This document shows positions 1 to 11,250 of a stretch of DNA of 38,493 nt, in pieces. Positions within the stretch are counted from its first letter, which is position 1. Each line of letters begins with the position of its first letter. The stretch is from positions 1-38,493 of the forward strand of contig FMBT01000604.1 of assembly GCA_900095095.1 (NCBI GenBank), written 5' to 3'. This DNA comes from Fragilariopsis cylindrus CCMP1102. Lineage: Eukaryota > Bacillariophyta > Bacillariophyceae > Bacillariales > Bacillariaceae. The position numbers and the translations under genes are program-made. The notes under the pieces are model-generated. The model searched no databases. It was not told the origin of the DNA and saw nothing but the letters and a program-made list of their open reading frames with translations.

Positions 1-160
1 AAAAGAAAAGCACATCCTCTTTTTAACATCCATCTTAAACAATACTAACTTACTTGTACCATCGATCGATCGTCCATCCCGTCCAAAATAACAGTTTAAA
101 GAATCAATTAAAAACAGTATATAAAAGTAAATAAATACATCAGACATCATTCATATCAGT

Positions 161-918
161 ATGGCAACACGTTGTTCCTTGAAAATTCACCGGAAATTGG
201 TGTCTTTTCGGCATTAACAAATTCTTATGCCTTAGCGGGTGTAGGTGGGAGTGAAAATTTTATTCCACATTAGAAGCTGAATTACGAGATCATATTCCTG
301 TCATACATGCGACCATTGGTGTGGCCGGTATGTGGGACTACTACTGTCGGTAATGTCCGTGGCTTACTCGTACCGAATACAACGACAGATCAAGAATTAC
401 AACATTTACGAAATTCCTTACCTGATAAATGTATTGTCCAACGTGTCGAGGAACGATTGTCGGCACTCGGAATATAATTTTGTACTAATGATCATGTTGC
501 ATTAATACATCCTGATACCGATCAAGAAACAGAAGAAATTATTTCCGATGTCTTAGGTGGGAAGTATTTCGTCAAACCGTCGGCGGACAAGCCTTAGTCG
601 GTACGTATATGAATATTACTAATCAAGGTGGGATGGTCCATCCACGCACGACAGTCCAAAGATATGGAAGAATTATCCAGTTTATTACAAATCCCCTTAG
701 TTGCTGGGACTTGTAATCGAGGATCGGATGTCTTAGGTGGTGGTTTTATTGTCAATGATTGGTCATCCTTTGTAGGATTAGATACTACTGGTACCGAAAT
801 CAGTGTCATTGAATCGATATTTAAATTACAAAGAAATCGTGGTGCCGCGGATGGATCGACACAACCCATGGATATTGTCAATGATATGAGATCGTCATTA
901 ATTGATCAATTGTCCTAA
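161..918 (+). pseudogene. EIF6: Translation initiation factor 6 (eIF6), reading frame broken by several indels
   Basis: eIF6 binds the 60S subunit, prevents premature joining with 40S and is needed for 60S maturation. The ATG at 161 opens a frame that is lost within a few codons, but reading through frame changes recovers family segments in order: GVGGSENF near 240-260, a block ending [20 protein letters not shown] near 360-420, [10 protein letters not shown] near 445-470, HPDTDQETEEI near 508-540, [10 protein letters not shown] near 620-650. The intact 3' part (628-918) carries [36 protein letters not shown] and SLIDQLS, the normal eIF6 end. Total span (758 bp, about 252 codons) equals a full-length family member, so the roughly seven indels nearly cancel. 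At least two sit in T runs (near 178 and 260) and one in an A run (near 658). eIF6 is normally essential and single copy, so sequencing error is at least as likely as a dead copy. Family identity is firm; functional status is open. Confidence 0.88.
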
Positions 919-3231
919 AAAAACATCATAAACATCATAAAGATAATTAGGATAATACACACGAGAAGAATAAAGAAGAAGGAAAAAAGGAAGTAAGTAA
1001 GTTGAAAATAACAAAAACAAAAAGATGGAAAGAGACAGAGAGAGAGAGGGTTAGAAGAAACAACCAGACGAAACGGACAAGACGTGAGTAGCTTTTCGCC
1101 GAGAGAGAGAAAGAAGATTACAACTACCATGTATTAAAGAAAAAAGATAAATAAAGAAAAAAAATCACTAACGTTACTAGTATAGAAGAATATTTTGCTT
1201 TTTGTTTTACTTTTCTTTCCAACTATTACCGTATCAATTGCATACAACATACATGTATAGGCAGTACTGCATTAGATACCTCGTTAGTTTCATATCTAGT
1301 TGAATACTGTGCAACTCTGTACTGCACAGTACAGCACTGCACTGCACTCCTATTAGCAACAAACACTCACCAGCACACACTACAGTAAACCTATGTCAGT
1401 ATTAGTATGGAATACATAACCCCAATTGACTGGACACAACATAGCAGAACTTAAACTTAACTTAACACAACACACCTCCACCGAAAACTTTAATATAGGC
1501 AGGTGGTAAGTTCCAACCAGTATGGTGATCATGTAATGTATGCCGTGCACTGGGACTGATTCAGTCTTTAGTCATGAGTAACAACTCATGATTAAAGTAG
1601 TCACGAGTAACTACTTGTGGCAATAAGCATTACAAAGCTAATAGCTCACAATTACATTCTATTGCAATACCAAGTCCTATCTCTCTATCCTATACTAGTA
1701 GTCTAGAAGTAGGCATGGCAATGTATGGCCCCTAACCAACATTATATGGAATCCAACCAAACAACAGGTATGCACAACAACAACATTGGTAAAGCAAAGA
1801 ATATGCATATACACCCAGATACATTGTCATGTTATGTTGAAGTACGATGATATATATGCATTATGAACAATAGCATGTGAAACTACAATAGGATATGCAT
1901 AAACACCAGCATCAGGAAGATATGGTGGTAACAGGTAGGCACTGTGATGGTTGGAATGATTAAATAATAACAACATGTTCAGAGGAGCCTCATACATAAT
2001 CATGTGAGGAAAGTGTCATAGCTGTTGTAGGAACAGCAGTACAAATAATGATGTTAACAGGTAGGCTACGTGCATGCAGAGTTCAGACAACCTGCAAGTT
2101 CAATGCACGCACCACACTGCACTGCACATTATTATTACTACTATCAAAATGTGCACTGTGCACAACATCATCATCTCAGAAAGAACAAGTTGAATCAACA
2201 TCATGTGTAACAATTTGATGATGACATGTAACATGTAAGCACACATCATAATGTTCCTATACAATCTTCAGATCCCTACACCTGTGCATTAGTTTTATGC
2301 ATCTGCAACCACCTATCTCGCCGTTGAGCTAGCCGCCGTACAGGAGACTAGATTCACGCATCCCACTTTTTTGTTAGAATTGAGAATTGACTCAAACAAG
2401 CCCCCTCACTCTTCAACAAGCTCATGCTGTAATTAACCCAGTAGTAGGAGTAATATAAGAAAAAGAAGAAGAAAGGTTTTAACACCAGACTCTGATCCAA
2501 ATTGTTCCACCAAGAATGGAAAGCTTTCAAAAGGAGAAAGTGAGACTTTTCGCCAAGTACAACACAAATTCCCTGACAGTTTTTATTCTCCATAGGAGAT
2601 GATGTGTATGAATACTTGGGTCCACCTATTATTATTTAGATTTTGAGAAGAATTGAAACCCCCCCTTTGAAAATAAATGTATATGCCCAGAGCAGATGAT
2701 GCTGCTATATTATGTTTGAACATTTTTGGGACATGATGTGTTTTTGCTAAATGGTGATATTCCAATGATACGTCGTATATGTGGCGGCCCATATGTTTTT
2801 CTTTTTCATATATATCAATGATGATCATTGTACACGTACTGTAGAAGCTTCTTTCTCTCTTTTGCAAAGTTAAACCTAAGTCCTGTTTTTTCAGTACTTT
2901 TGCTTGTCCGTCCGTCATTTCAGTCTTGATACGTGGACCTCTTCTTGACTTGATACGTGTACCTCTCTTCCTGTACACTAAAAATAAAATAACTCAAAAA
3001 TGGATTTCATAGTAAGATTTTTTTGCTTCTATTGATTTGATTTGATTTGATTTGATTCATTGCTTCCACGCAACGCCAACACCACAGCAATATAACAGAC
3101 AGACAACACCACCACAACAGACGACAAGACAACAGACAACAGAGACAACAGAAAGCACGCTAAGGCGTATCCGTCACGAAGGCATACAGTCGTACATAAG
3201 AACATTTATTTCATGAACCTTAGATAACCTG

Positions 3232-3270
3232 TCCCAACCCAACCCAACCCAACCCAACCCAACCCAACCC
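3232..3270. repeat. (CCCAA)n microsatellite
   Basis: Seven to eight uninterrupted CCCAA units. This is not the TTAGGG/CCCTAA telomere unit, and it lies inside a gene-bearing region, so I read it as an internal microsatellite. Confidence 0.9.
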
Positions 3271-3388
3271 ATATAGAAGAAGAAATCGAAATAGAATCAA
3301 TCGAAGCGACGTCACTCATTCCCTCCATATTGCTGTGTATAATAAAAGAAAATAGAAACAAAAATCCTCTCATCGATTCGATTCGTTT

Positions 3389-3442
3389 TGATTTTGATCT
3401 TGATCTTGATCTTGCTTTTGATCTTGATCTTGATTCGATTCG
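3389..3442. repeat. (GATCTT)n-type hexanucleotide repeat
   Basis: Imperfect GATCTT/GATTTT units flanked by GATTCGATTCG steps. It lies in the presumed promoter or 5'-UTR region of the MOV10-like gene. Confidence 0.75.
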
Positions 3443-4003
3443 AACACACGTGTAGCAAAGTACAGTAACTTACTGTAGATACGTAGGGTCACAACTATAA
3501 AATACAAACTACTTCGTCAAAATTAGAACCAGAAAAGAGAGACAAGACAACACAGCTGCTATAATCCTTGGTACTAACTAGTATATATCATTCAATTATA
3601 TTCGAAGTTTACACAACAACAAACAACAACAACAAGTAGAACAAGAACACCAAAAACAAACAAAGAAACAAAGAATAGAAACGTAAGTTTGCAGTCACTA
3701 CTTTTTTTCAATTACAGTATTATTATACTTTCTGTGTTTTGAGATGATGCACACAACAAATCGAGCTACTACTATAGATATAGTGATACTGATATGTAGC
3801 CGCAATAAAACCAGTCTTGCCTCTCCCTTTATTTGTGCATTACTTCTTCTCATGTTCTGTTCTGTTCTGTTTTGTTCTCTCAATCTTACTCTCAATCTCT
3901 CTCAATCTCTCTTACAATCTCTCTTTTCTGCTGGCATGCCATTCGTGTCACAAAATCTTTTTCCCTTTACTAAAAAAAAGAAAAAGAAAACGAAAACGAA
4001 AAA

Positions 4004-7000
4004 AATGGTCTCGTCAAAAATCGACAACGAAGAATCGGAATAATAGCAATAGCAATAGCAATGGCAATGGCAATGGCAATGGCAATAGTGATTCTTCTGC
4101 TCAAATCATAACCAATGGCAAAAGAATTCTTTCAATGGTTACATTAGCATCAGCATCAGCATCAGCAATCAAGAAGAAGAAGAATTGAAGTTATTAACTG
4201 GTGTTGATCGTGGTAAGATTGGTTGTTGAATTATTTTCTACATTCCTCCTACCACAAAATAGTAGTGCTGTTCATAATAATAGTGTTAGTGTTAGTGTTA
4301 GTGTTAGTAGTAGTAGTAAGAAACAACAAACTGAAAAACGAAAATGAAAGTTTAAGTGATGGCATATCATTACGGTATCAAAATTTTGCTTATTCGGAGG
4401 AACATGAACAAATCAGGATTTTGCTCCCGATTCATTCAAGAAACGACAAATCACAGCCAACAACAAATTATACACGTCAACAAACAACGTCTGTATTGAG
4501 TTACATGAGAAATAAAGAAGGGAATCACTATATTACTGATATATACCATCAACCACACGACCCACCACATATATCGGTCCTGTTTATGTTCTGCCAATAT
4601 GAATGAAATGAAGGATGTGATTGTGATTGTGGAATATACATACAATTTCAATCGAATCGATGATGAATGATACAATTATTTCAATATGGAGGAGGAATGA
4701 TGAGGATGATGATCCATTATTTGATAATTAATCAGAATGAGATAATCCTCCCCGACTAACTTTCCGGTAGTATAAGACGACGTTATATTGAAAAGTATTC
4801 TAGTATAGTGCACGACTGACTGGATCACAGATAAAAAGTATTTTTTACCTGAATTACATTAGTTCAATAATCAATCCATTTTTTTTTTAACATCCAAGAA
4901 AGGATCCAACCTACGTACTACTGCCAAGGTACAATTGAAAATTCCATCCCAACCGGTACTGTACTGCAGCATACATATACCGTGCTTCTATTATTATTTG
5001 TACATTTAGTCAACAACAAAAAAGAAGAATGTACGACGACGACAACGACGACGAGGTAGTAGTAGTAGTAGTAAGAAAGGAGGAGGAGGAAGTTCTTGGG
5101 ACTACTACTACTACTACTACTACTACTAATAAGTCAGTTTTCGATTATATGCGTTCTATTTTACTACGATCCGGTGATATGATGCGGATATGTATAATGC
5201 ATATTGAAAGCAAAAACACCCCTATATAATAAAAGGAAAATTGTAAAAAGAAGAACAAATGGTGATGAACTGTCACGTATCAAAAAGGAAAGATATTGTC
5301 CCTCCACCACCAAAACAACCACCAAGAAGTACTGGCAGTGGCACTGGCAGTGGTTACAATGGACTTATTGGTCAATATAGAATCCCAAAAAAGATGTTCG
5401 AGAATTAGTTGTCACAAAAGAAATGAAATGGTAGTAACACTCGTATCACCTTTTATTTAAACCTACTAATGAGATTCAACAAAGGATGTCAAATCTTGTC
5501 CTAGTAGTGGATAATGAAAATGACGATGGATAATGAAAATGAAAATGATAAAGACGAAAACGAATTTTCAACTTTATAGAAAGATTATTATTGGCAACAT
5601 TTACTGTGGACAATATGGAATTATTACAGGCATATATATGATGATATATACATATTATTTGATATGGAGAGAACGCTGTACTATATACAACATCATGCAT
5701 GGTGGATCTAACTATTTTATAAATTGTATGTTAGTGGTGTTTAGCAGAAGGCCGACCATGCCATCTGTATTATGTGGTGATATAGTAAAATGTATATTAT
5801 GGAAATCGAAACAATATAATATTGGTCGTGTATATAAAGATAGAACAATTATATGTTATATATTAGAAATCCATATAAAATATTTCATCAACGCAATTTA
5901 ATGTTGTTAATTTAGATCGTATTATTGAACATATATACGTTTTACTTTTGGTCGTACACACCATTCCGTACGTACAGCACATGCAGGTATATATTGTTGC
6001 TGCATCACAAACAATGACTATGTCTTATGCTAATGCCATCAAATCAACTGATACATTTTATAAACAAGTTACGAAAGTGAACGAAGTAATTGTCCAATAA
6101 CCGCATCAGTTTTTCGTTGGACATCACCACCAACAACATTATTAAATACAGAACAAAAAAACAGGCAGTGCAGTGCATATGAAATTTGTAAAAGGCACAT
6201 ATTACCGTCCTAGTATGCCATATATTATTTTTGGTCCACCCACCGGGGACTGGAAAAAACTAACTACTACAGTATGGTAGAAGCTGTATATATCAACTTG
6301 CTAATTTGTATAAGTACAGTGATAACACAAGATACAGATAGAAACAAACAAACAAAAAACGGCATGCATGTCAATAATAAGAAGAAAATTAAAGATACTA
6401 TTATATTAATTGCACCCAGTATAATGATGGATGCAACTGATATATATATTAGTTGAAAATTATCACCCTATTTTTCCTCCAATCTGAAATGATACGTGTA
6501 TATATTGGCATATATACACGTTCTATCGATCAAGTTTTCAGAAGGAGCACACGTCCATACATATTGTGAGGAAGGACTTGTAATCGAAACTCTTGATAAG
6601 TAAAGTAATGAATTGTCAAATTACCGTTAGTAGCAACTGTTAATATGGCAGCAAGATTGTGGTGTACTACTGGTGGGTAACAATAAGAAAAATAGTGGCG
6701 GTGGATTCTATCCCCAGAGGCTACTTCGATGTATTATGTGTCGACAAGAAGCTGGGCATATGCCACTACAGAACCTGAAGTAATGGCTGTTGTAGCAGCA
6801 ACATTAATTAATCAACTTTCATATAAAGACATAACAATGATAATAATCCGGGACAGATTGTATTAGCTGGTGATCCACAACAAACTAGGACCTATTATTA
6901 CATCAGAATTATGTAAGAAAAATGAAAATGGATCAATCGTATATATGGAAAGATTATTCAAAACATGTCTTCCGTATATGTTATAGAGTCATAATAATAA

Positions 7001-8031
7001 TAATAAATATCGACCAGAACTTGTAAAACACTTCTTGTTAATAATTATCGTTCCCATATCCTGATATCTTAAAACTACCAAATGAAATATTTTATCGGAA
7101 TGAATTAATACCGCGCGGGATAAATTTACCACGCATAGAGTATGACAAAATGGGAACATTTACCCTGTACCAAACTTCCCTATTATATTCCATGCTGTGG
7201 ATGGTGAAAATTCACGTGAGGGTTCGAGTCAGTCCATCTTGGTTTAATATAGATAGAATCGATGGTCGTTGTTTGACTATGTAACTAATCTAGTGAAACA
7301 TTCGAAACCAAAAATCAGTCAAGACGATATTGGTATTATTACTCCGTATGCACTACGCCAGGTGCAAAAGGTGAGTTTCTGTAATGTAAATTACGAATAA
7401 AGAGTACACCCCATCTGATTAATATTCGGTTACTTAAGTGAGTTTCGTTGTGTGCATATTGTATGGACTCATATTTGTTTATTCATTGTTTCCCCTTCAA
7501 AATAGATCCGGATTGGTCTAAAATTGGCTGATGTCGGCGATGTCAAAGTGGGTAAGTTATATGTTAGGAGATCCGATTTGATCTGTTGTTGTTGCGGTTT
7601 TGGTGTCGCCCGTTACAATTTCCTACGATTTATTTCCTTATATTTGTTTTTGATTAGGCTCGGTCGAGACCTTTCAGGGTCAGGAGCGTCGAGTAATTAT
7701 TATTTCCACTGTCCGATCACAGAATGCTTTACTCGTCCACGATCTTAAGTACAATCTTGGCTTTGTTGTAGCTATTCCCCGAGCAAAAATTTTGCTCATT
7801 GTGGTAGGTAATCCACGTGTATTGGCAACTGATGAGAAGAATTGGTTACCTTTGTTGCGATTTTGTCGTGAAAAAAAATCTTGGTTGGGAAAAGAATGGG
7901 AAGAGGGAGCATCCTCGGACGATGAAGACGAAGCATTTGACGTAATTAATAGCGATGATATTGGTGACGATGAGGACGAGTGGGATGTTGTTGCCCAAGA
8001 ACCACACGGTTTCATAAACCGTGAGGAATAA
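4004..8031 (+). pseudogene. MOV10/SDE3-like SF1 RNA helicase, 5' two-thirds frame-broken, last exons intact
   Basis: MOV10 and plant SDE3 are UPF1-type 5'-3' RNA helicases acting in RNA silencing, RNA decay and retroelement control. Reading across frames gives the family motifs in order: IGQYRIPKKMF near 5365-5400; AEGRPSVLCGDIV near 5745-5790; Walker A as FGPPxGTGKT near 6229-6258; DEAGH plus TEPEVMAVVAATLINQ near 6739-6816; GDPQQ then GPIITSEL near 6869-6912; NYRSH, then ILKLPNEIFYRNELIP near 7040-7113; FHAVDGENSREGSSPSWFN near 7189-7246; IGIITPYALRQVQK to 7370. Two introns are clear: 7371-7505 (GTGAGT..AG) and 7552-7657 (GTAAGT..AG). Splicing yields [19 protein letters not shown] and [15 protein letters not shown] (motifs V/VI), then an acidic tail to TAA at 8029-8031. 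Upstream of Walker A, and up to the DEAG box, frames change every 30-80 bp. The N-terminus (ATG at 4004, or further in) is uncertain. Family is secure; whether the locus works is not. Confidence 0.83.
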
Positions 8032-9110
8032 TTGCTGCTGCTTCTTGCACCTGTATACTACTGTATAGCAACAACTAAAACTATTAGAAACTACGACGAG
8101 ACAAATAAATTCTATGAGTACAACGGAATCAATTCAGGACCAACTTGATGGTATCAAATTGTCACGAGAAAATACGACGAGACAAATAGATATAATTTTA
8201 TTGATGATGCGAAATAATATTGAAGAAAAACTCGACAACGCTGCTGAACAGATCAGCAGTAAGCGTCATTCAATTTTCGGTGATAACAAAAGACAAAACA
8301 GTTAATGCATATAATACGACTAAATAAATGATTCCACAAATAGTGAATGGGTGGATCTCCAACGATCTCATTGAAATCATAGAAATATCCTGTACGCAGC
8401 AGTGTGTTTGGGCGCATTTTCGAATACAGACTATAAGCTAGTACTGTATACTCAATCCGGACGATTGATTCATCTTATAATTCCTTCTTTTTATGCAAAC
8501 CAATCACATCTTATTTTCCGTACATATTATCTAGTGTTTGTTTCTCGTTTTTATTCTTGATTTATCGTCGCAGCAATTATTGGAATGAAAGAAAGAATCA
8601 TTACAACAATCGTCGTGGTCGTGGTCGTAGTCTAGAATTTTTATACCATGTAATTCGGTGATTGATTCTCCATCAACAATGGAATAAGGTGCAACTAGGT
8701 TGTGGTCCTAGAGTTTTGTAGAGATTACCTGTTCAATAGTTGTACCACAACAACAAAACTCGTACTTGTATTAATGTATATCTTTGAAATTACCTGAAGT
8801 GAATTTCTGATTTGAAATTTCTATCGAAACGAGCGATTGAGCGACTGTTAATCTTTCTAGATCGACAACGATTTTTTTGCGCGCGAATGAATCAAAGATA
8901 GCACACGATGATATCAACACAAACCTTCTTCCTTCTTCATTCTTCACACTTCACATCATTTTTTTTTTTCGTATCATATCATATCATCACATATCTTATT
9001 GTCACCAGCGAGCAAGAATGCTTCCTTTTGATAACCAGCAAAACATTTCGCCGTTCTTCTACTAAAATACACGTAACGTCGTCCTCGTCGTCAACCGTGG
9101 CAAAAAGAGG
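8032..9110. other. Intergenic, AT-rich
   Basis: Apart from the small frame listed at 8114-8305 I see no gene. AcgACGAGACAAATA occurs twice, near 8092-8106 and again inside the small frame near 8173-8187. An open stretch beginning near 8908 runs into the duplicated block at 9112 and could be the N-terminus or UTR of the methyltransferase gene, but it has no recognisable domain. Confidence 0.4.
8114..8305 (+). CDS. Small helical ORF, hypothetical
   Basis: A 63-residue ATG-started frame, charged and probably helical (QDQLDGIKLSREN, EEKLDNAAEQISSKR). It has no Cys pattern, membrane segment or known domain. It lies 80 bp after the helicase stop, so it could simply be 3'-UTR sequence. Kept only because its amino-acid composition is less repeat-like than the surrounding DNA. 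Confidence 0.2.
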   Translation: MSTTESIQDQLDGIKLSRENTTRQIDIILLMMRNNIEEKLDNAAEQISSKRHSIFGDNKRQNS

Positions 9111-9111
9111 A

Positions 9112-9457
9112 GGAGGACGAGGAGGCATCGTCGGTGCCAATAAGAAGCAGAAAAGCACCGCGAGATGAACGAGAACGAGAACGAGAACAAGAGCGAACAG
9201 CAGTAATAGTAGAACGACGACGAGATCCAATCCAAGATTGGAAAGCATTTCAGCCAAATGATATACCAACAAAAGATGGAAAGAGGAGAAGGACGAGGAG
9301 GCATCGTCGGTGCCAATAAGAAGCAGAAAAGCACCGCGAGATGAGCGAGAGCGAGAACAAGACCGAGTAGCAGTAATAGTAGAACGACGACGAGATCCAA
9401 TCCAAGTTTGGAAAGCATCTCTACCAAATGATATACCAAGAAAAGGTGGAATAAACA
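9112..9457. repeat. Tandem duplication, period 176 bp
   Basis: Copy 1 begins near 9112 and copy 2 near 9288; the word GCATCGTCGGTGCCAATAAG starts at 9125 and again at 9301. Copy 1 has 6 extra bases in its CGAGAA run. In coding frame each copy reads RSRKAPRDERERE.., VIVERRRDPIQ, W, then PNDIP. Because 176 is not a multiple of three, a simple read-through of both copies is not in frame; the first copy ends in a stop soon after entering the second. The duplication is recent: copies differ at only scattered positions. Confidence 0.88.
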
Positions 9458-9862
9458 ATATGTCACCATTATTCTGGTATACTCTTCTTAAATTAGAAAA
9501 ACAATCAGAACCTCAAGAAGAGCATCAGCATCAGCAGCAGCACGGAGAAGAGGAAGAAAAAAGAACTCTTAATACTTGGATTAGGATGTGGATTTGGAGA
9601 ATTATCTCATGCATTAACACATAATCGTGGTCATGATGCTACTGGAATTGATGTTAATGAAAAGGCAACAGAAACAGCTAGACAAAAAGCAGCATGTGGT
9701 AGTATGCAATTACTGTTATCAACTATTGGTGATAATGAAAAACGTATAAATGCATTACATTTCGGACCCCCAAATCAAGGTGGATCTACAATCATCATCA
9801 GCGAAACTCTATATCTACTTCCTGTTCAGTATACGTCCATAATGCAGTATAATATAATATAG
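9288..9862 (+). pseudogene. Class I SAM-dependent methyltransferase, frameshifted and truncated
   Basis: After a charged, E/Q/H-rich leader the sequence enters a Rossmann methyltransferase core: RTL, then LGLGCGFGELSHALTHNRGH (motif I, the SAM-binding glycine loop) and ATGIDVNEKATETARQKAA (acidic motif II), then IIISETLYLLP, resembling motif IV with its following tyrosine (as in the NodS/Methyltransf_12 type). An extra A near 9570-9572 (CTCTTAATACTTGG) breaks the frame immediately before motif I; correcting it gives one frame to TAG at 9860-9862. The fold stops about 20 residues after motif IV, lacking the C-terminal half of a normal domain, so this is a truncated copy or the 3' part lies behind another indel or intron. 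The DIPxKxG...SPLF stretch before the core recalls TPMT/NodS-like leaders, but substrate cannot be inferred. Confidence 0.6.
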
Positions 9863-9920
9863 TATAATATATTATATTACTTTATATGAATGATGATGAA
9901 TTTTTTACTATTAATAGTAG

Positions 9921-9957
<37 letters not shown>

Positions 9958-10210
9958 CAAAAAAAACATGTACGATAAAGTATCAGTTCAATTTAAATAT
10001 TATTCATACTATTATATGTATTATTATATGCCAACTTGTTTCTGATCTGAATTATTATTTGTAATATTAAATGTACACTGACTGGTATTTTTCTAATGTG
10101 TATCTTCCTTTTTATTTCAATCTTTATTATTTTTATTGATTGATTGTTTGATGATGACGAATAAGCAATGTTGGTCTTACATTGTTGACCTTTGTAGTTC
10201 GTCCTCTTCT
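9863..10210. other. AT-rich spacer between convergent genes
   Basis: Very AT-rich, with a (TA)n run at about 9926-9950 and ATATTATATTAC words. No coding signal seen. It separates the plus-strand methyltransferase remnant from the 3' end of the minus-strand secreted protein. Confidence 0.6.
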
Positions 10211-11080
10211 TTATGGAGCTACAGGAAGAGGAACATTAGTTACCACGTTAATCTTTTGGGTAATATATCCAGCTTGTGGGAAGTTTTCATTGATTGTTTC
10301 TGTAACGCTGGAGGCGGGAGTTAAAGTACTACCCGTAATAGTTGTAACATCCACATATCCAACAGCACCAACAAACAAACCAGTACCACCAATGATAGTT
10401 CCTGGATAACTTGGAGGCAATGAAGGAACAATTGAACCTGCATTATTAGGGATATTAGTAAAAGTAGAAGGAGATAAAACAACTTGTTCCAATGGATTAA
10501 AAACAAATTTAGATCCAGCATAAATGGCTAAACAATTGTATCCACCACCACCTAAACATAAGTTTAGTAAACATGAATGTCCTAAAATTAGAGCTCCTCT
10601 AACTTGTGTTGCAACACATTCACCATTAAAGAAGAATCCTGGATCCTTTTGTGGAATGAACTTAGGTTGACGTTGTCCAGCAAATTGTCCTCGTGCTGTA
10701 TCGCCAAAAAAATTATCAGCTTTAGATGTACCCAAACGATCAACAATTTGTACATCCGCTGGATCATAAATTCCACCTGATTGGAGTGTTGATGAACCTA
10801 ACAAATTAAGATCAAACAAATCTTCAGGAACAATACTCTTTTGTTGAGGAATAACAAAAGCAAAATCTTGTTGTCTAGTAATACAAACATATCCACGTGA
10901 AAAGACTAGACCAGCATTGTCTGCTTGAAGTTGACGTTCAGCTCTATCTTTTCGCATCTTTTCTCGTGCACGTAACTTCAATTCATTTGCCTCGACACCT
11001 TTGATGGTGGAGCAACAGAAGGCAGTAAGACCTACCAAAAGGTATGTGATCATCGTAACAGTAGAACCAGTAAGCTTCAT
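10211..11080 (-). CDS. Secreted allene-oxide-cyclase-barrel / dirigent-like protein
   Basis: A single 289-residue frame. Residues 1-31 form a signal peptide (hydrophobic core ITYLLVGLTAFCC, cleavage likely after GVEA), followed by a basic linker (KLRAREKMRKDRAERQLQ). The C-terminal half resembles the AOC-barrel/dirigent fold: a strand-rich stretch NGECVATQVRGALILGHSC, a Cys near 183 before a short AIYAGSKFVF strand, then the signature GGTGLFVGAVGYVDV at 231-245, which matches the family GGTGxFxGAxGxV motif. Such barrels guide oxylipin cyclisation or radical coupling in plants, while most algal members are uncharacterised. Residues 60-150 carry no domain I know. Five cysteines in the mature chain fit a secretory-pathway protein. 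The frame is intact, unlike its left-hand neighbours. Fold assignment rests mainly on the glycine signature. Confidence 0.6.
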   Translation of the reverse strand: MKLTGSTVTMITYLLVGLTAFCCSTIKGVEANELKLRAREKMRKDRAERQLQADNAGLVFSRGYVCITRQQDFAFVIPQQKSIVPEDLFDLNLLGSSTLQSGGIYDPADVQIVDRLGTSKADNFFGDTARGQFAGQRQPKFIPQKDPGFFFNGECVATQVRGALILGHSCLLNLCLGGGGYNCLAIYAGSKFVFNPLEQVVLSPSTFTNIPNNAGSIVPSLPPSYPGTIIGGTGLFVGAVGYVDVTTITGSTLTPASSVTETINENFPQAGYITQKINVVTNVPLPVAP

Positions 11081-11250
11081 GATATGAGTATGATGATGAT
11101 TATGATGATTGATTTACTTTGTTAAATTAACATTAATTGTTAACTAAGAATTTTAATTGTGAGGTGATCATCTGGTTTTTTTTTTGCCGTGTCTCTTTTT
11201 CTATTTTACTTGTGGATTTACACACAGCAAAGAAAAAAAATACACACACA

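Larger units (their letters stand above)
919..4003. other. Long non-coding interval with simple repeats and a possible 5'-UTR intron
   Basis: I see no gene I can support here. It starts with the 3' flank of eIF6. GCACT/GTACTG words cluster at 1318-1348. Two adjacent small hairpins lie at 1573-1616. Two minus-strand open frames (2354-2593 and 2583-2978, 79 and 131 codons) have no recognisable domain or consistent composition and I do not call them. From about 3030 short tandem repeats dominate. CAA/ACA-rich sequence at 3610-3680 followed by GTAAGT at 3685-3690 looks like a 5'-UTR exon and donor of the next gene; a pyrimidine-rich tract (CTCTCAATCT repeats, 3877-3930) and an AG near 3980 could be the acceptor. 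That UTR intron is a guess. Confidence 0.5.

Noticed and set aside
2583..2978. 131-codon minus-strand open frame
   Set aside because: No domain, signal peptide or membrane segment. The sequence is basic and Asn/His-rich without pattern, and no splice or homology cue supports it.
3232..3270. CCCAA array as an interstitial telomere
   Set aside because: The unit is CCCAA, not CCCTAA, and there are only seven or eight copies within gene-bearing DNA.
3744..4188. Two overlapping plus-strand frames with hydrophobic runs
   Set aside because: They run through CT-rich repeats likely to be a UTR intron of the helicase gene; the hydrophobicity comes from CTCTCAATCT units.
7220..7236. GGTTCGAGTC as a tRNA B box
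   Set aside because: It lies in the helicase coding region (ENSREGSS) and no cloverleaf surrounds it. I found no tRNA in the window.
8979..9469. Long minus-strand frames of 159 and 135 codons rich in L/V/F
   Set aside because: They are the antisense shadow of the duplicated R/E-rich block on the plus strand; the repeat keeps both strands open.
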